A stretch of DNA of 64,000 bases from Centaurea solstitialis. Lineage: Eukaryota > Streptophyta > Magnoliopsida > Asterales > Asteraceae. A program made the translations under genes and the position numbers. The notes beneath the pieces are model-generated. The model saw only the letters and a program-made list of their open reading frames with translations, had not been told where the DNA came from and made no database searches. The stretch is taken from the NCBI GenBank assembly GCA_030169165.1, contig CM058041.1:32425593-32489592 (forward strand), read 5' to 3'. Shown here piece after piece: positions 20,814 to 32,761 of the stretch (positions are counted from its first letter, which is position 1; every line of letters begins with the position of its first letter).

Positions 20814-22277
20814 TATATACATAATAATAAATGTTCAAAAAACATATAGAAAAAACGAGTTAATACCAACAACAATCTAAATATTATAAACTTAAAGAAA
20901 AACATAAAATAAATCATAAAGAAATACTAAACAACTAAAATTGTTAAGAAAATATATACTATCTTTTTTCTAATGTTTTAAAATAAAAAATCCACTTTAA
21001 AAATATTTTAAAAAATTATATTCATCTTCACAATTAATGTATTTCATCATTAATTATATTATTAAAATGTTTTATAAATTTATCGTATGAATAGACTTTT
21101 AAAAATATGTTATGAACACTATAACATGTTATATAATTTAAATATCTATTTAATAAAAATTTAGAAAAAATAATTAGAAAGTACTATATGTTTAAGTCAT
21201 CCTAAAAAAAAAATTAAAACCAAAACTAAAAATCCATCAAATTTTATACGTTTAATTAAAACCAATAAGATTTGAGATGATACCCACCCAAGTAATTGAA
21301 ATCAAACAAAATTAATAAAAGATTACAAAGAACCAAAATTAAAAATCCTTCGAATTTTATATGTTTAATTAAAACCGAGAAAATTTCAACTAATTGAAAA
21401 CAAACAAAAATAACAAAAATATGCAGCGCATGATAATCGAACTCTCGCCTGCAAGGTAGACACACATGGCGCACATTTAAAGGCTCAAGCCGCTGTGCTA
21501 AAGAGAATCTGCTTTCTCTGAATGTATTCATTAAATTATATGGTAAACTTACTATAAGTAAAAGATATAAAAAATATTATGAGGCCCCCGACGATTGGAG
21601 GCCCTGTGCCGTAGAACACCTTGGCACACCCCAAAGAACGGGCCTGGATTTCACTTGCATCAAACAAGAATAGCATATACTTATTTAACAAAAGAGAAAA
21701 AAGTTTAAAAAAAATTCAAGAGGTCTGCATATACTTATTACTTTGCAGGAAAAGCAAGGAAACAAGAACAAAAAAACACTAACCATCCACAGAGTACATA
21801 AGAAATCCATCATCATCATCATCATCAAGTACTGCTATTGGATTTAGGGCTCACCTTTCTGTGTTGCTCTAAATTTAGTGCTTCAACACATGGAGAAGAT
21901 GGAGAATGGTGGGCGGAATTGCGGAATAGCAAACCAAGTCAGTGAGCCCTGAAATTCCGAAGAGCATTTGGTAGAAACCGTTGTAGGTTAAACAAATCAA
22001 GCCCGTTTTCATACAGAGAAGATAAAAGACCACCACGGCGGCCAATAGATAAATGGAAGCAATTCTATTGGAGATCGAAAACATCGAATTGGACTGCGGT
22101 GGGTAGATAGAAAGATGTGGAGATAACGGATGAGAATAGTTGACTGCAGGACTCGCAGCAGATGGAGTCGATGCAGTAGGAAAGAATCTACTTGGAAACA
22201 GGAATAGAAGGAATCTGCGACTTGTAAGCATTAACATGAGAAGAGAACGGGCGGATGAAATTCAAAAGCGAAAACAC
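20814..22277. other. mostly AT-rich intergenic; unassigned open frame 21875-22237 (-)
   Basis: Long A/T-rich stretch, then GGCCCCCGACGATTGGAGG-type sequence near 21583-21650 that resembles transposon ends. On the minus strand 21875-22237 is open and includes a hydrophobic segment (IYLLAAVVVFYLL). It lies just downstream of the LEA-like exon and could be its 3' region. I do not recognise it and do not call a function. Confidence 0.3.
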
Positions 22278-23230
22278 CTGGTTTGATCGGAATTCTGGCC
22301 GGAAGTGTCCGTCTAGAGATGGATCCGAAAGCTTTGAAGCCGGTTTCGACGATTCTTCAGCTCCTTTCTTCATCGTTGAAGCTCCACCACCCAATGCACC
22401 GCCCTGGAAGAATGCAATTTCAAACACAATTGTCAGACGAATTATCTCCAGATCTTCGTAACACGAAGTGAATCCATATAAATACACATACGCAGATCAA
22501 TTAAAAACTCCAAAAGGAGATTACGAAGAAAACTAACACGAAATTACTTTGAAATAACAAAGGAAAGCAATTTCAAGCACTACTGTTAAACGATTATCTC
22601 CAGATCTTCGCAAAACGAAGAGAATCGATATACAATACTTATCGAGATCACTTAAAAACGTGTACGAAGCAAATTAACGTGAAATTACTTTGAATTAACA
22701 AGGAAGAGCAATTTCATACACAATTGTCAAACGATTATCTCCGTAAAACAAAGGCAATCCGTATAAAACACATATCATAGATCAATTGGAAATCATAACA
22801 GGAAATACGAAGCAAATTAACAACAGAAAGCAATTTCAAACACAATTGTCAATCAATTATCTCTCCAAGAGAATCCGTATACAAACTCGTAAAAGAGATT
22901 ACAAAGCAAATTGACATGAAATTACTTAGAAATAACAACGGAAAGCAATTTCAAACACAATTTTTTATCTCCAGAGAAGAGAATCCGTATAAAAACACAT
23001 ACGCAGATCAATTAAAAAAGCAGATTAACGTAAAATTACAACTTTAAAATAACTAACTACAGAAAGCAGTTACAAATACAGTTGCCAAACGATTATGTTC
23101 GTAATCCGTAATAAAACACGTAAAAGAGATTACGAAGCAAATTAACGTAAAATTACTTTAAAATAACAACGGAAAGCTGATTACCGAAGAAAGACGAAAG
23201 GCGCTTAGCGTTTGAGAAGGACCGAGCCAT
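22278..23230 (-). CDS. LEA_3/SAG21-like protein, incomplete two-exon model
   Basis: Exon 1 (23185-23230) gives MARSFSNAKRLSSFF and a GT donor. A later exon (22278-22403, TTCCAG acceptor, CAG|GTGTT donor) gives GGALGGGASTMKKGAEES and a DGHFRPEF tail. LEA_3 proteins run MARSFSNAK..., a Gly/Arg-rich link, MKKGEE..., then DPxTGYYRPE, so both pieces match in order. Family members are small stress- and senescence-linked mitochondrial or chloroplast proteins. The two exons do not join in phase (phase 1 to phase 0), so an exon is missing, the donor is elsewhere, or the gene is dead. The intervening sequence is a tandem repeat array. Exon 1 is duplicated at 14014-14059. Confidence 0.45.
22414..23180. 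repeat. intron array of about six 108-153 bp repeats
   Basis: Units start with GAAAGCAATTTCAAACAC or close variants near 22414, 22567, 22708, 22830, 22945, 23067 and 23175. Each continues through AAACGATTATCTCC, GAATCCGTATAAA, GATTACGAAGCAAATTAACG and AAATTACTTTGAAATAAC. Spacing varies from 108 to 153 bases. A shorter version with about three units lies at 13653-14010. Confidence 0.85.
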
Positions 23231-23330
23231 TGATTCCGATTAGATACTCGGGATGAATTTGATCGGCGGTGCTACACCAGAAACTTGGATCGGAGAAAAG
23301 GAGGATAGCGTGAGAGAGAGATTCGGGAAG

Positions 23331-24766
23331 AGGAGTTTCTAAATGGGCCGGGGTCAAAGCTTTCAAAAAGGCCCAATTTCATGGCCCAATTAGTACATCT
23401 ACTTTTTGAATAGTAACTATATTGGACATCACTTACTGTTTGTTGTTATGTGTTTAGCATCAACAAAAGAGAATTTAATTGATTGTTTGTCTTGTTTTTC
23501 GTAAATTTAGACAATACAAGACAAATTTGTTAAGATCATCACCAAAATTGCCCCTAAGTGTTGTTTGATGGATAAATCGTACATAATGATCGAGTTTTGA
23601 AGATGATTGAAGGTGGTCGATAAGTTGGGAAAGAAGCACAAGTCGGAAGGATGGAGGTGGTTTAGTTTAGATATACTATTATTTCATATGTTGTAAATGA
23701 CGAATCTTATTATTAAGAATCTTATTAATTAAGCATTTGGTAAACAAGACCTAATATCTATACTATTATATAAAGAGAATAACTCATAAAGTTGGTTATT
23801 TTGTTCAACAAAACTGATTTTACACATTTACACTTTGTACCCCTATAGTTAATTATTAAATCTTATTTTAGTCTTCCACTTTTTCATTTTTCTATTTTAA
23901 AACCCTTATCATATAATCTAAATAATCATATATTATGAACTAAAATATATTAAAATTGCGTTTTTTTTTTTTTTCAAATTATACCATCATAATCGTCTCG
24001 TCAATATCTTCGAAATGAACCCTATATTGAATATTTTTTATGCAACTATATTATATATTTTCTATGTATAAAGGTAATAATTATATTTCAATTTTCAAGA
24101 TTGACTATTCAATTTTTCAAGATGCCCCCTTATTAAATATTCATTGTATCTTTTTAATTTATAACTTGCGCTTAATACCCGTATAATTAATTAATTTAAT
24201 TTACATTCAATCTATTACTTTTTTATTTTTCTCTTACATTTTATTGTATTAACACAAATAATGTATTTGAACTAAAGTAAAATGTATAAAAATACTCAAT
24301 TTTCTTTTTAGCAAATAATACCATTGTAATCGTTTCGACAATACCTTCAAAATAAGTCTAATATTGAATACTTTTTAATTTAATCGTATTATTTAATATC
24401 AAGAATACATGCATATTTAATTTATTTTACATTTTTACATTTTTTGTTTTTCAGTTATGTTTTAATCTATACTATCTATATGTATATCTATATTTCATAT
24501 TAAAGAAAAATAAGTCTTGAAAACGGTTATTTTTCAAGATTTCAATATTCAACTTTACTGTTCTTTATGCACCATGTATAACAACGTAAAACACAATCAA
24601 CAGTGTTGTGGCGGCTTGGTTATCGCTCGGGGGGTTCATAGCGCCCTAATCGAGTTCAAACATTCACGTGCACATAATACCCACTTAATTATACGGGTAT
24701 TTAAGTGGGTCCATGTTTAGCCTCAAAATTGTCGGGGATTAGTCGGTCTTTATATATATATATAGG

Positions 24767-24809
<43 letters not shown>

Positions 24810-24892
24810 GGATGATCTATATTGCATAGTTGCTTACAATCCTTTTGAGTTGCTAATTTATATGTTATTGATCTACACTAACTTCGATTAGA
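23331..24892. other. intergenic with Helitron-like sequence and (GA)n
   Basis: TCTATACTATTATATAAAG at about 23756 and TCTATACTATCTATATG near 24464 resemble Helitron 5' ends. 24180-24390 repeats 19222-19430. A TATATA run is followed by a (GA)n microsatellite at about 24770-24807. No gene is seen. Confidence 0.4.
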
Positions 24893-25930
24893 TGAATTGC
24901 GCCATTGTTGCTTCGATTTAGAGGTTAGATGATGATTTTTGCCAATTGAATTAGGGTTTCGATTATTGGTGATTTAGGGTTTAGGGATTATATTTATTGT
25001 TTGATTTTTGTTACTTTTTATGGTTGAATTTTCCATTGTGTTTTGCTTGCATCTATTAGAGTTATAGGCAATTCAACTATTTTTTTCTGATAAATCAAAG
25101 AATGTTTGATAATAGTTGGTATTTGGGTGTTTTTTGTGAAGTTGTGTGTGGATTGATCGAAAGGGTTTTTGTTTAGGGGTACAAAGCTTCCTTCAGAAAG
25201 CTTAATGAATGAGCCATACTTTATATCATCAAATCCCTACCAAATAATTAGGTATAACGGACCGAATAAGTGGTATGTATCATTAAGCTTATTAAGCTGC
25301 TAACAAACATGACTTAAGTTATTAACCCTATGTATATGTTATGGAATTCAAGTCCAAGGTGGTTTTAGAGAAAACCAAACGAACCGAGCCTATCTCATAG
25401 GTGGAGGAGTCAGGGTATGATGTATACAGACCTTGGCTCTATCCAAAACAGTATTAATATGAGTTCCGAAGAAAACGGTTCATAAAACCATAATGAGTGA
25501 GAGTATTTATAACCCTAGTTGACTTGATACTAACTACATTTAGAACCTTCTAACAAGCTTAAGAGTGTAAACGAGCCGAGTTGAACTCGGCTAAGCTCCA
25601 ACTCGGCTTGTTTAAGTTCATAAAGCTCGAGCTCGGCTTGTTTCGAGCCTTATGCGTAAAGCTCGAGCTCGGCTTGTCAACGATTTAGCAGGTTCGGGCT
25701 CGGCTCGAGCATGCATCGTTTACATGTAATATTGGTTTTATTTTTTTATTATTCAATATATATATATTTATATTATTTATTAATTGATGCTTGTTTAAGC
25801 TCGTAAGCTTAATCATTAAAGCTCGAGCTCGATTTTAAATGAGCTCAAAATCGTTCAGCTCGAGCTCGAATCAGGCTTTCAAAGAGTCGATCCGAGTAGC
25901 TCGCGAGCATCTCGGCTCGCTTACGCCTCT
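24893..25930. repeat. duplicate of the DUF538 gene 3' end and flank
   Basis: Starts within the last codons of the DUF538 frame (AATTGCGCCATTGTTGC to the stop) and follows 5312-6165 and 6985-7080 with small differences, but without the 785-bp TIR element found there. The coding body is absent, so this is not a second gene. It contains a fuller copy of the CGAGCTCGGCT-rich MITE (25562-25930), ending in TCGCTTACGCCTCT. Confidence 0.88.
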
Positions 25931-26536
25931 GCTAACAATACAATGACTAAAAGGTTCTAAACTACCCTATAACTACTTAACTCACTTCCTTAAAAAACAA
26001 TAATCACCCTTCGTGTATTATCTTAGAGACTAAAAGATGAAGAGGTTGTTTTTGTAAGAGCCTTCGGATTTCAAAACAATAAAATACAAGGATACAAGGG
26101 AGAGTGATAGCGGTGTATGAACAAATAAGGGCCAAAAACACATAAGATAGGCTTCGTAAAAAGTGTTCCTCTCGTATATTTTTATGTTTTTTTTCATAAG
26201 CACATTGTTTTGACCCAAGGGCAGGTCAAGTAAAGGTCATTAAGATTAACGGGAGATTTAGAAAGTAATGTTCCTGATTTTCCTAATTTGAAATGCATTT
26301 TAGATTATTTATCCAAAGGAGCCCGTACAATAGAGCGACATAAATCAAATAAAGAAGAAAGTATAAAGTAGTAAAACTAAAACAAATAGGCCGGGGATAA
26401 TAACTACGGGGTCAACCGGTCATTTTCCAAATACTTAAATCCGATACCACTTACATATGTTTCTTCGTTTTGCCGTTTATTATGTGAATTGTTTTCTGAA
26501 TTATTTAGCTTTTTACATCACTCCAAATACAAAATG
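25931..26536. other. intergenic
   Basis: AT-rich; no gene, tandem repeat or transposon terminus recognised before the hAT target site at 26537. Confidence 0.4.
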
Positions 26537-26544
26537 ATTAGATA

Positions 26545-27616
26545 CAGGGGCGGAGCTAGGATTTTCGGTTAGCGGGGGCTTACAAAATGACAAACAGAAT
26601 CAATTTAACTTGTTGCTTTAAGATATTCAAGCAAATTATTAATGTGAGATATGTGATTAGTATTTGTTGTCACAAGTCTCGTGAGATTTTGGGAGAAACT
26701 TTTAGTGCAATAAGATAAGTGTAGACAACAAGATAAAAAAATATGAGTATTGTGACTCTTGTTTGTGAAATGTTAGAAATGAGATAAAAAATGTATACTA
26801 ATTGAACTCAAGATATATTTTATCATCAAACTAACCTTATTTTTACAAATTTATAATTATAACTGAATAATGTCAATATAGAGGAAAGTTCAAATATGAA
26901 CCTATCTTTCATTGTGAACGTGAGGACCACTAAAATAGCACCACGTGACAATATTCACTCTGAATATCATGAGTTATTTAGAGTGAATATTGACACGTGG
27001 TGCGATTTTAATGATACTCACGTTCACAACCAAAATTGAGTTATATATATATATATATTGTATCATATGCATGAACGACAAAGTAGATTTGACAATGTCT
27101 TGACAAAAATAACCTTAATTTTTTTTTATATTATATATTTTTGAACTTTGTATGATGATATTACTTTAAAATTAGTTTATCTTGATCTTTATGTAATACT
27201 ATTTATTGAAAACTTTTTGTAAAAGTTAAAAATATTTATAGATTGATAAAAAAAGGATTTATGAATTTAAATATAGTAAAAAAGTGGTTGATAGGAAAAA
27301 ATATAAATAAGTGAAAATAGAAAATAAAAACAAAAGAAAAGAAGTTACCATGATGAAAAATAGGAATTAAAAAATATAAAGTAAAAAAATAGAACACAAT
27401 AAGAAAAGCCACCATGATGAAAAAGAGAAAACTAAAAAAAAATGCTAAAAAAGCCACCGCTGGGTTCGAACTCCAGACCAAGGGTGTAGTTGAGGGGGGC
27501 TTTAACCAGTAGGCTAAACACAAAAGGGTGTTCTTATTCCTACCACAAATAATATAAGGGTTGTGAGTTAGGGGGGGGCTGAGCACCTGCCTGCCCCCCT
27601 ACTAGCTACGCCTCTG
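26545..27616. mobile_element. non-autonomous hAT element, 1,072 bp
   Basis: The ends are CAGGGGCGGAGCTAGG and the reverse complement of CTAGCTACGCCTCTG. A perfect 8-bp target-site duplication, ATTAGATA, lies at 26537-26544 and 27617-27624. The CAGGGGCGGAG terminus is that of Tip100-type hAT elements, as I remember it. No transposase frame remains; the open minus-strand stretch at 27236-27586 is low-complexity. A separate palindrome is nested at about 26900-27035. Confidence 0.93.
26900..27035. repeat. MITE-like palindrome nested in the hAT element
   Basis: Arms with TGTGAACGTGAGGACC and CACCACGTG...CAATATTCACTCT on the left are mirrored by AGAGTGAATATTG...CACGTGGTG and CTCACGTTCACA on the right, around a short centre near 26966. 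It can fold into a hairpin of about 50 bp. Confidence 0.8.
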
Positions 27617-27624
27617 ATTAGATA

Positions 27625-28466
27625 TGATTTTGATGGGAGTCATGTTACGATTGTTTCAAATACATATATGTTCGTCGAAATTAATTTTATCGAGCACAAA
27701 CATATACACACAAAAAAATTGGGAGGAGAAGGTCTTTATTTTTATATTATAGTAACAAGATGATTACGATATTATTCTTATTTTTTTTTTCCTATAACTA
27801 TACGTGTTAGGCCAACTTGTTTTTGCACCATGGGATTATGGGATGATAATACCTGGAAAAATCTTCTAATTGTCTGGAGAAAACTTAAGTTCTCGATAGC
27901 TTTTATTTGCGAATTGAGCTTGACCTTCAAAACTATTAATTATTTTGTTTGTTATAATTTTATTGCAATACAAGCTTTTGGGAATACCGTTTTCGTATTT
28001 TCAAAAGATTCACTTTTTCTTCCATTTTTGGATTGTTTAATTGTAATACCTAGATGATAAAATCACTTGACTTTCAATCATGCCATCTTCATAAGTTTTT
28101 GTGACTATTGGGGGATTTATCTTAAAGCCTATGTCAAAATTTGCTATTGGATTTGATGAAAATTATACAAATTACAAATAGACTTATTTAAGAAAAAAGT
28201 TCTTAGTATTAATTGGTGTATATTTTATAAAAGAAATATCAAAATATACAAATATTGATGGAAATGGACATTCATTATTTATTGATCGGCTTGTAGTTAA
28301 AGGACATACATTGTTTGTTGGCGAAAACAGAGCCAAATCATTCCACATTACATGTCGACTCACAATTATTGTATCTAACTAATTGATAAGCCCGGGCTTC
28401 GCACCGGGTTCATGAACAGTAGCTATCGATACTTTAACGTATTTCAGTCAATATACTATATATGGC
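27625..28466. other. intergenic; possible Helitron 3' terminus near 28381
   Basis: No gene. Read on the minus strand, 28381-28410 shows CCCGGTGCGAAGCCCGGG followed by CTTATCAATTAGT, a hairpin-plus-(C/T)TAGT arrangement like a Helitron 3' end. It would belong with the repeat array at 29950-31480. Confidence 0.35.
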
Positions 28467-29920
28467 TGATGCGGTAAATATCGTATATAAAAAGCGACAC
28501 AAGTTTTAACCTCTAAAGCCTAACCACAATTACCACATTCACAGGCAAGCGTACCCGATCGCGAGTAATATAGTTTAGGAAAGTCCAGGTATCGTTCTTA
28601 CCACTGGGAACGGTTAAGCTAGATGTCAACTGAAGCTATAATTAATTAATCTAGAAAATTGGGGGTTTTGCTTTTGGAAAAGTATTTTAAAAGAGAAGAC
28701 TAAAACAATTAACAACTAAATCCTAACCAAGAAGTGGAAAACTGATGAACATACATTGGAGATAACTGAATCCATTATGGTTTACTTTCATGAGACATAG
28801 ATTAATGATTGCTGTCAGAGTTTAAGCATATAGCACCCGAACATGTATATCTAAGATTATAAACCAGGTTGGTCTTCCTAGTCCTAATACATAGACTGAT
28901 TGTCAGGCAGTCTAGCACCAGTCACCCAATTCTATCACTATTGCACGGAATTCTACTATCTGGCTGCTCTCGGTCTGAGCTAACCACCTAACACAACTCT
29001 CCGGGTTTCCGAAGGGAAGGTCAAGAGAGGTTGATTAACCTATCGGAGTCTATCTATCTAAGTCAAACAGATACACCCAACCAACGAATTCAAATATCCA
29101 TACAATACGAATCAAACTGGAATCAAAGATAACATTCAACAAACCATTCATCTAATTAATAACATAAAAATCCAAAGTATTCAAACCATAATGAAAACAG
29201 AAAAGGAATCGGTACATAGACACACTAATCATAAATGCGTAAATAAACCGACTAAAGACCGGTAGGTTTGTCGCGCATTCCCTCGAATCTCTTCCGTAGT
29301 CGTCACATCGAGCCTCCATCTTCTCGGGTTGGAAACCCTAAGCGGCTCCCATCTACCCTAGACTAATTATCTGAGAGAGATTTTCTAAAACTAAGCTAAA
29401 TAATACTGAAGACCCAAGGCTCTTATTTATAAAAACCCCGTCAGACCCGTTTTCGCGTTCGCGAAACGGAACCTTCGCGGAGCGAAACAGGCAACGAACC
29501 AAACCCTAATCTTCTGGAAGCTTCCGGGAGAAAAATCGATCTTCGCGGCACGAGCTATTCCTTCGTGGCGCGAGCAAGTGCCTCGCGGCGCGAGTGTATT
29601 AAATCCAACTTCCGAGATCTTCCAGAATATTTTCTTGCCTTATCTGCTGAAGATCCGTCTTTTGGAGGAAGCTATCCGTCTTCGGGAGCAAGAAAGCAGT
29701 CTTAGGAGCCAAGAAAAGTCCATAATTCCAAAGTCTGCACAAAAGTCTCCTTTTTGACGCTTTTTACCCTCTTTTTATACTTTTACGCACAAGCACCTCC
29801 AAAACCTACAAGATTAGGATTTACACCTTTTTAAGTCAAACAGTATCAAAAATACTCTCAAATTAAAGATAAAAGTGGGGAACTGATGCGAGTAAAATAT
29901 GTAGAATTTTGGAGTTATCA
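28467..29920 (-). mobile_element. Athila-type solo LTR, 1,454 bp
   Basis: Ends are TGATGCGGTAAAT...GGAGTTATCA on the + strand (LTR sense on the minus strand: TGATAACTCC to CGCATCA), with a perfect 5-bp duplication ATGGC at 28462-28466 and 29921-29925. A TATA-like TTTATAAATAAG lies near 29427-29440 in minus sense, with a CpG palindrome cluster just upstream of it (29444-29600). The U5-side block near 28530-28620 matches other Athila-type LTRs in the window. No internal region remains, so it is the product of LTR-LTR recombination. Confidence 0.92.
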
Positions 29921-29929
29921 ATGGCTAAA

Positions 29930-31490
29930 AGGTAAAATGAAATATAGAAAACTAAAAAATATAAAGTGAATAAAAATTATAAGTTTAGGAGGCTGATATG
30001 TAAGTTGAAAAGTCGGTATGGGATTCGGGTCGGTTGGAGTGTATATATAGTATTATAATAAAATAAATACATGAAAAAATATTCAATATAAGGCTCATTT
30101 CGATCTTATTGACGACACAGTTATAATGGCGTAGTTTGTTAACATTAAGACTTATTTTTTAACATGTTTTAGATCGTATGGACGATACGATTATGATGGC
30201 GTAACTTGTTAAAATTAAAACCTATTTTTTTAACATGTTCCAACCAATATAAGATATATGAGTAAAACATAAAATGAAATATAGAAAAAGTAAAGGTATA
30301 AACTGAATAAATATTATAAGTTTAGGGTATTTATAGTATATAATAAAATACCTACATGAAAAAATATTCCATATTAGGCCCATTTCGATCGCATCGATGA
30401 TACGAATATAATGGTGTAATTTGTTAAAATCAAAACGAATTTTAACGGCATTTTGCCAATACACGATATATAATTAAAACGTAAAATGAAATATTGAAAA
30501 GTAAAAGGTGTAAGATGAATAAACCTTATAAATTCTAAGTTTAGGGGGCTAATATGTAAATTTTAAAATGGATACATGATTTGGTTCGGTTATAATGTAT
30601 ATATATATAGTATATAATAAAATAACTACATCATAAAATATTCAATATTATGCTAATACGAATATAATGGCGTAATTTGTTAAAATTAAAACGTATTTTC
30701 TTAATGTTTTTTGCCAATACACGATATATAATTAAAACGTAAAATGAAATATTGAAAATTAAAAGATGTAAAGTAAATAAACCTTATAAGTTCTAAGTTT
30801 AGGGGGTCAATATGTAAATTTGAAAATGGGTATATGATTTGGGTCGGTTAGAACGTATATAAATTATATAATAAAAAAACTACATCATAAAATATTCAAT
30901 ATTAGGCTCATTTCAATCGTATCGACGATATGAATATAATGGCGTAATTTGTTAAAATTAAAACGTATTTTTTAAACGTATTTTAGACAATACACGATAT
31001 ATGACTAAAACGTAAAATGAAATATTGAAAATTAAAAGGTATAAAGTGAGTAAACATTATAGATTCAGGGGCCAAAAATGTAAAATTGATAATGGGTTCT
31101 AAGTTTAGAAGCCTAATATGTAAGGTTAACTACATCAAAAAATATTCAATATTGGGCTCAATTCGATCGTATCGACGATACAAATATAATGGCGTAATTT
31201 GTTAAAACTAAAACGTATTTTTTTAACATATTTTAGCCGATACACCATATATGACTAAAACGTAAAATGAAATATTTAAAAGTTCAGGGGGCAAAATGAA
31301 AATATTGAAATTAAACATTTGAATAACCCGGCAGAGGAGACGCGGGTCAACAGCCGGGTCATATGTGGATCTGGGTCTTAAAAGGTGAGAGGGAAAGGTG
31401 GGTGCGGGTCGGGTCGGGTCGGGTCGGGTCGTCTTGGGTCGCCCGCGTACTGTAGATGTGATCCTGCTAAATGTATATAGTATATAATTT
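29930..31490. repeat. Helitron-like tandem array, five units of about 250-285 bp
   Basis: Units are marked by AAAATATTCAATAT near 30081, 30367, 30640, 30894 and 31144. Each runs through TCGTATCGACGATACGAATA, TAATTTGTTAAAA, ACGTAAAATGAAATATTGA and GGGTCGGTT to a TATATAGTATATAATA motif. The last unit passes into (GGGTC)n near 31403-31438. The solo LTR at 28467 inserted into the left part. A two-unit relative lies at 7680-8350. Confidence 0.75.
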
Positions 31491-31571
31491 GTGCTTTTTT
31501 TTTCAGCCAAAATGTTTGTTAAGAAATCTTGAATGATTAAGTGTATAATAATTAATAAATTGTGTTACTTA

Positions 31572-31815
31572 GGCCATGTTTGGTAAACTAGCTGATAAGC
31601 TAGCTGGTGACTGATAAGCTAGTTGGTAGCTGATAAGCTAGTTTATGAACAAATCATGTTTGGTAAAAACTAGCTTATGAGTATGTAAAATGAACAAATC
31701 ATGTTTGGTAAAAACTAGCTTATGAGTATGTAAAATGAACAAATCATGTTTGGTAAAAACTAGCTTATGAGTATGTAAAAACTAGCTTAAAACTAGCTTT
31801 TGGTAAAAAGCTAGC
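31572..31815. mobile_element. truncated Tourist-like AGCTAGCTTAT MITE
   Basis: Begins GGCCATGTTTGGTAAAC after TTA and carries the same GATAAGCTAGCTG repeats as 20458-20813, plus three direct copies of GAACAAATCATGTTTGG. The expected right terminus is missing; the sequence passes directly into copia pol at 31816. Confidence 0.65.
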
Positions 31816-32487
31816 TTATGAAAACGACCTTATTATTCGCAACAAGGCCCGTTTGGTCGCCAAGGGTTATCGCCAATAAGAGGGTATCGATTGATGAGAC
31901 GTTTGCGTCCGTAGCTAGAATTGAAGCCATTCGGATCTTCCTCGCATATGCCGCGCACAAGAACATGAAAGTGTACCAGATGGATGTCAAGTGTGCTTTT
32001 TTGAACGACGTCGTTCATGAGGAAGTGTATGTCGAACAACCCGAGGGGTTCGTTGATCCGAGGTTTCCAAACTATGTATATGTTTTAGACAAAGCCCTTT
32101 ATGGCCTCAAGCAAGCTTCACGCATATGGTATGAAACTCTTACTATTCACTTGCTTGATGCTGGCTACAAGAAAGGTACAATCGACCCTACCTTGTTTCT
32201 TCATTGGTCAGGTAATGATTTGACCGTAGTACAGATACGTGGATGATATCATTTTTGCATCTACAAACCCTGAGTATTGCAAAGAGTTTGAGCTAACGAT
32301 GAAATCTAAATTACAAATGAGCATGATGGGCGAGTTAACTTTCTTTTTAGGACTACAAGTCCGACAACGCCCTAACAGCATTTTTATAAATCAATCAGAG
32401 TACATTCAAGATTTGGTCAAACGTTTTGATTTGGAAGGCTCAAACTCAGCTGCTACACGGATGTCCACGAACTTCCATTTGGATATT

Positions 32488-32694
32488 TGTATCAGCCCAG
32501 GCGATCGTGGTTCGATATTGTCCGCTTTGGAGATACAGGGCCCTAACCGGTCACCCCTACTCCCTCATGGTTTTGCTTTGGAGTTGCCTAGTCCAGGTCA
32601 CAACCCAAAACGCGTCTCACCAGGTGAGGTATCAACACACCTTATAAGGAGTGCTTCGTTCCCCTCACCAGCCGATGTGGGACGAGCTGTTACA
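32488..32694 (-). repeat. outer LTR (3', TRIM type)
   Basis: Minus sense starts TGTAACAGCTCGTCC and ends GGGCTGATACA. The A-to-T change near its outer end distinguishes it from its partner. It contains CCCACATCGGCTGG and CTTATAAGG, segments common in plant TRIM LTRs as I recall. Confidence 0.85.
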
Positions 32695-32761
32695 CTCTCC
32701 CCCCTTACGGACACAACGTCCCCGTTGTGCACATCGGTCCGGTCCTAGCTCTGATACTTAT

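Noticed and set aside
24600..24670. tRNA-like boxes (GGTTATCGC ... ATCGAGTTCAAA)
   Set aside because: No cloverleaf can be drawn, the B box is poor and no acceptor stem pairs; similar tRNA-like text at 21425-21530 and 27455-27510 sits in repetitive sequence or inside the hAT element.
30081..31300. Regular repeats that could suggest a CRISPR-like array
   Set aside because: Units are 250-285 bp and related throughout with no repeat/spacer alternation, and the window is a plant genome.
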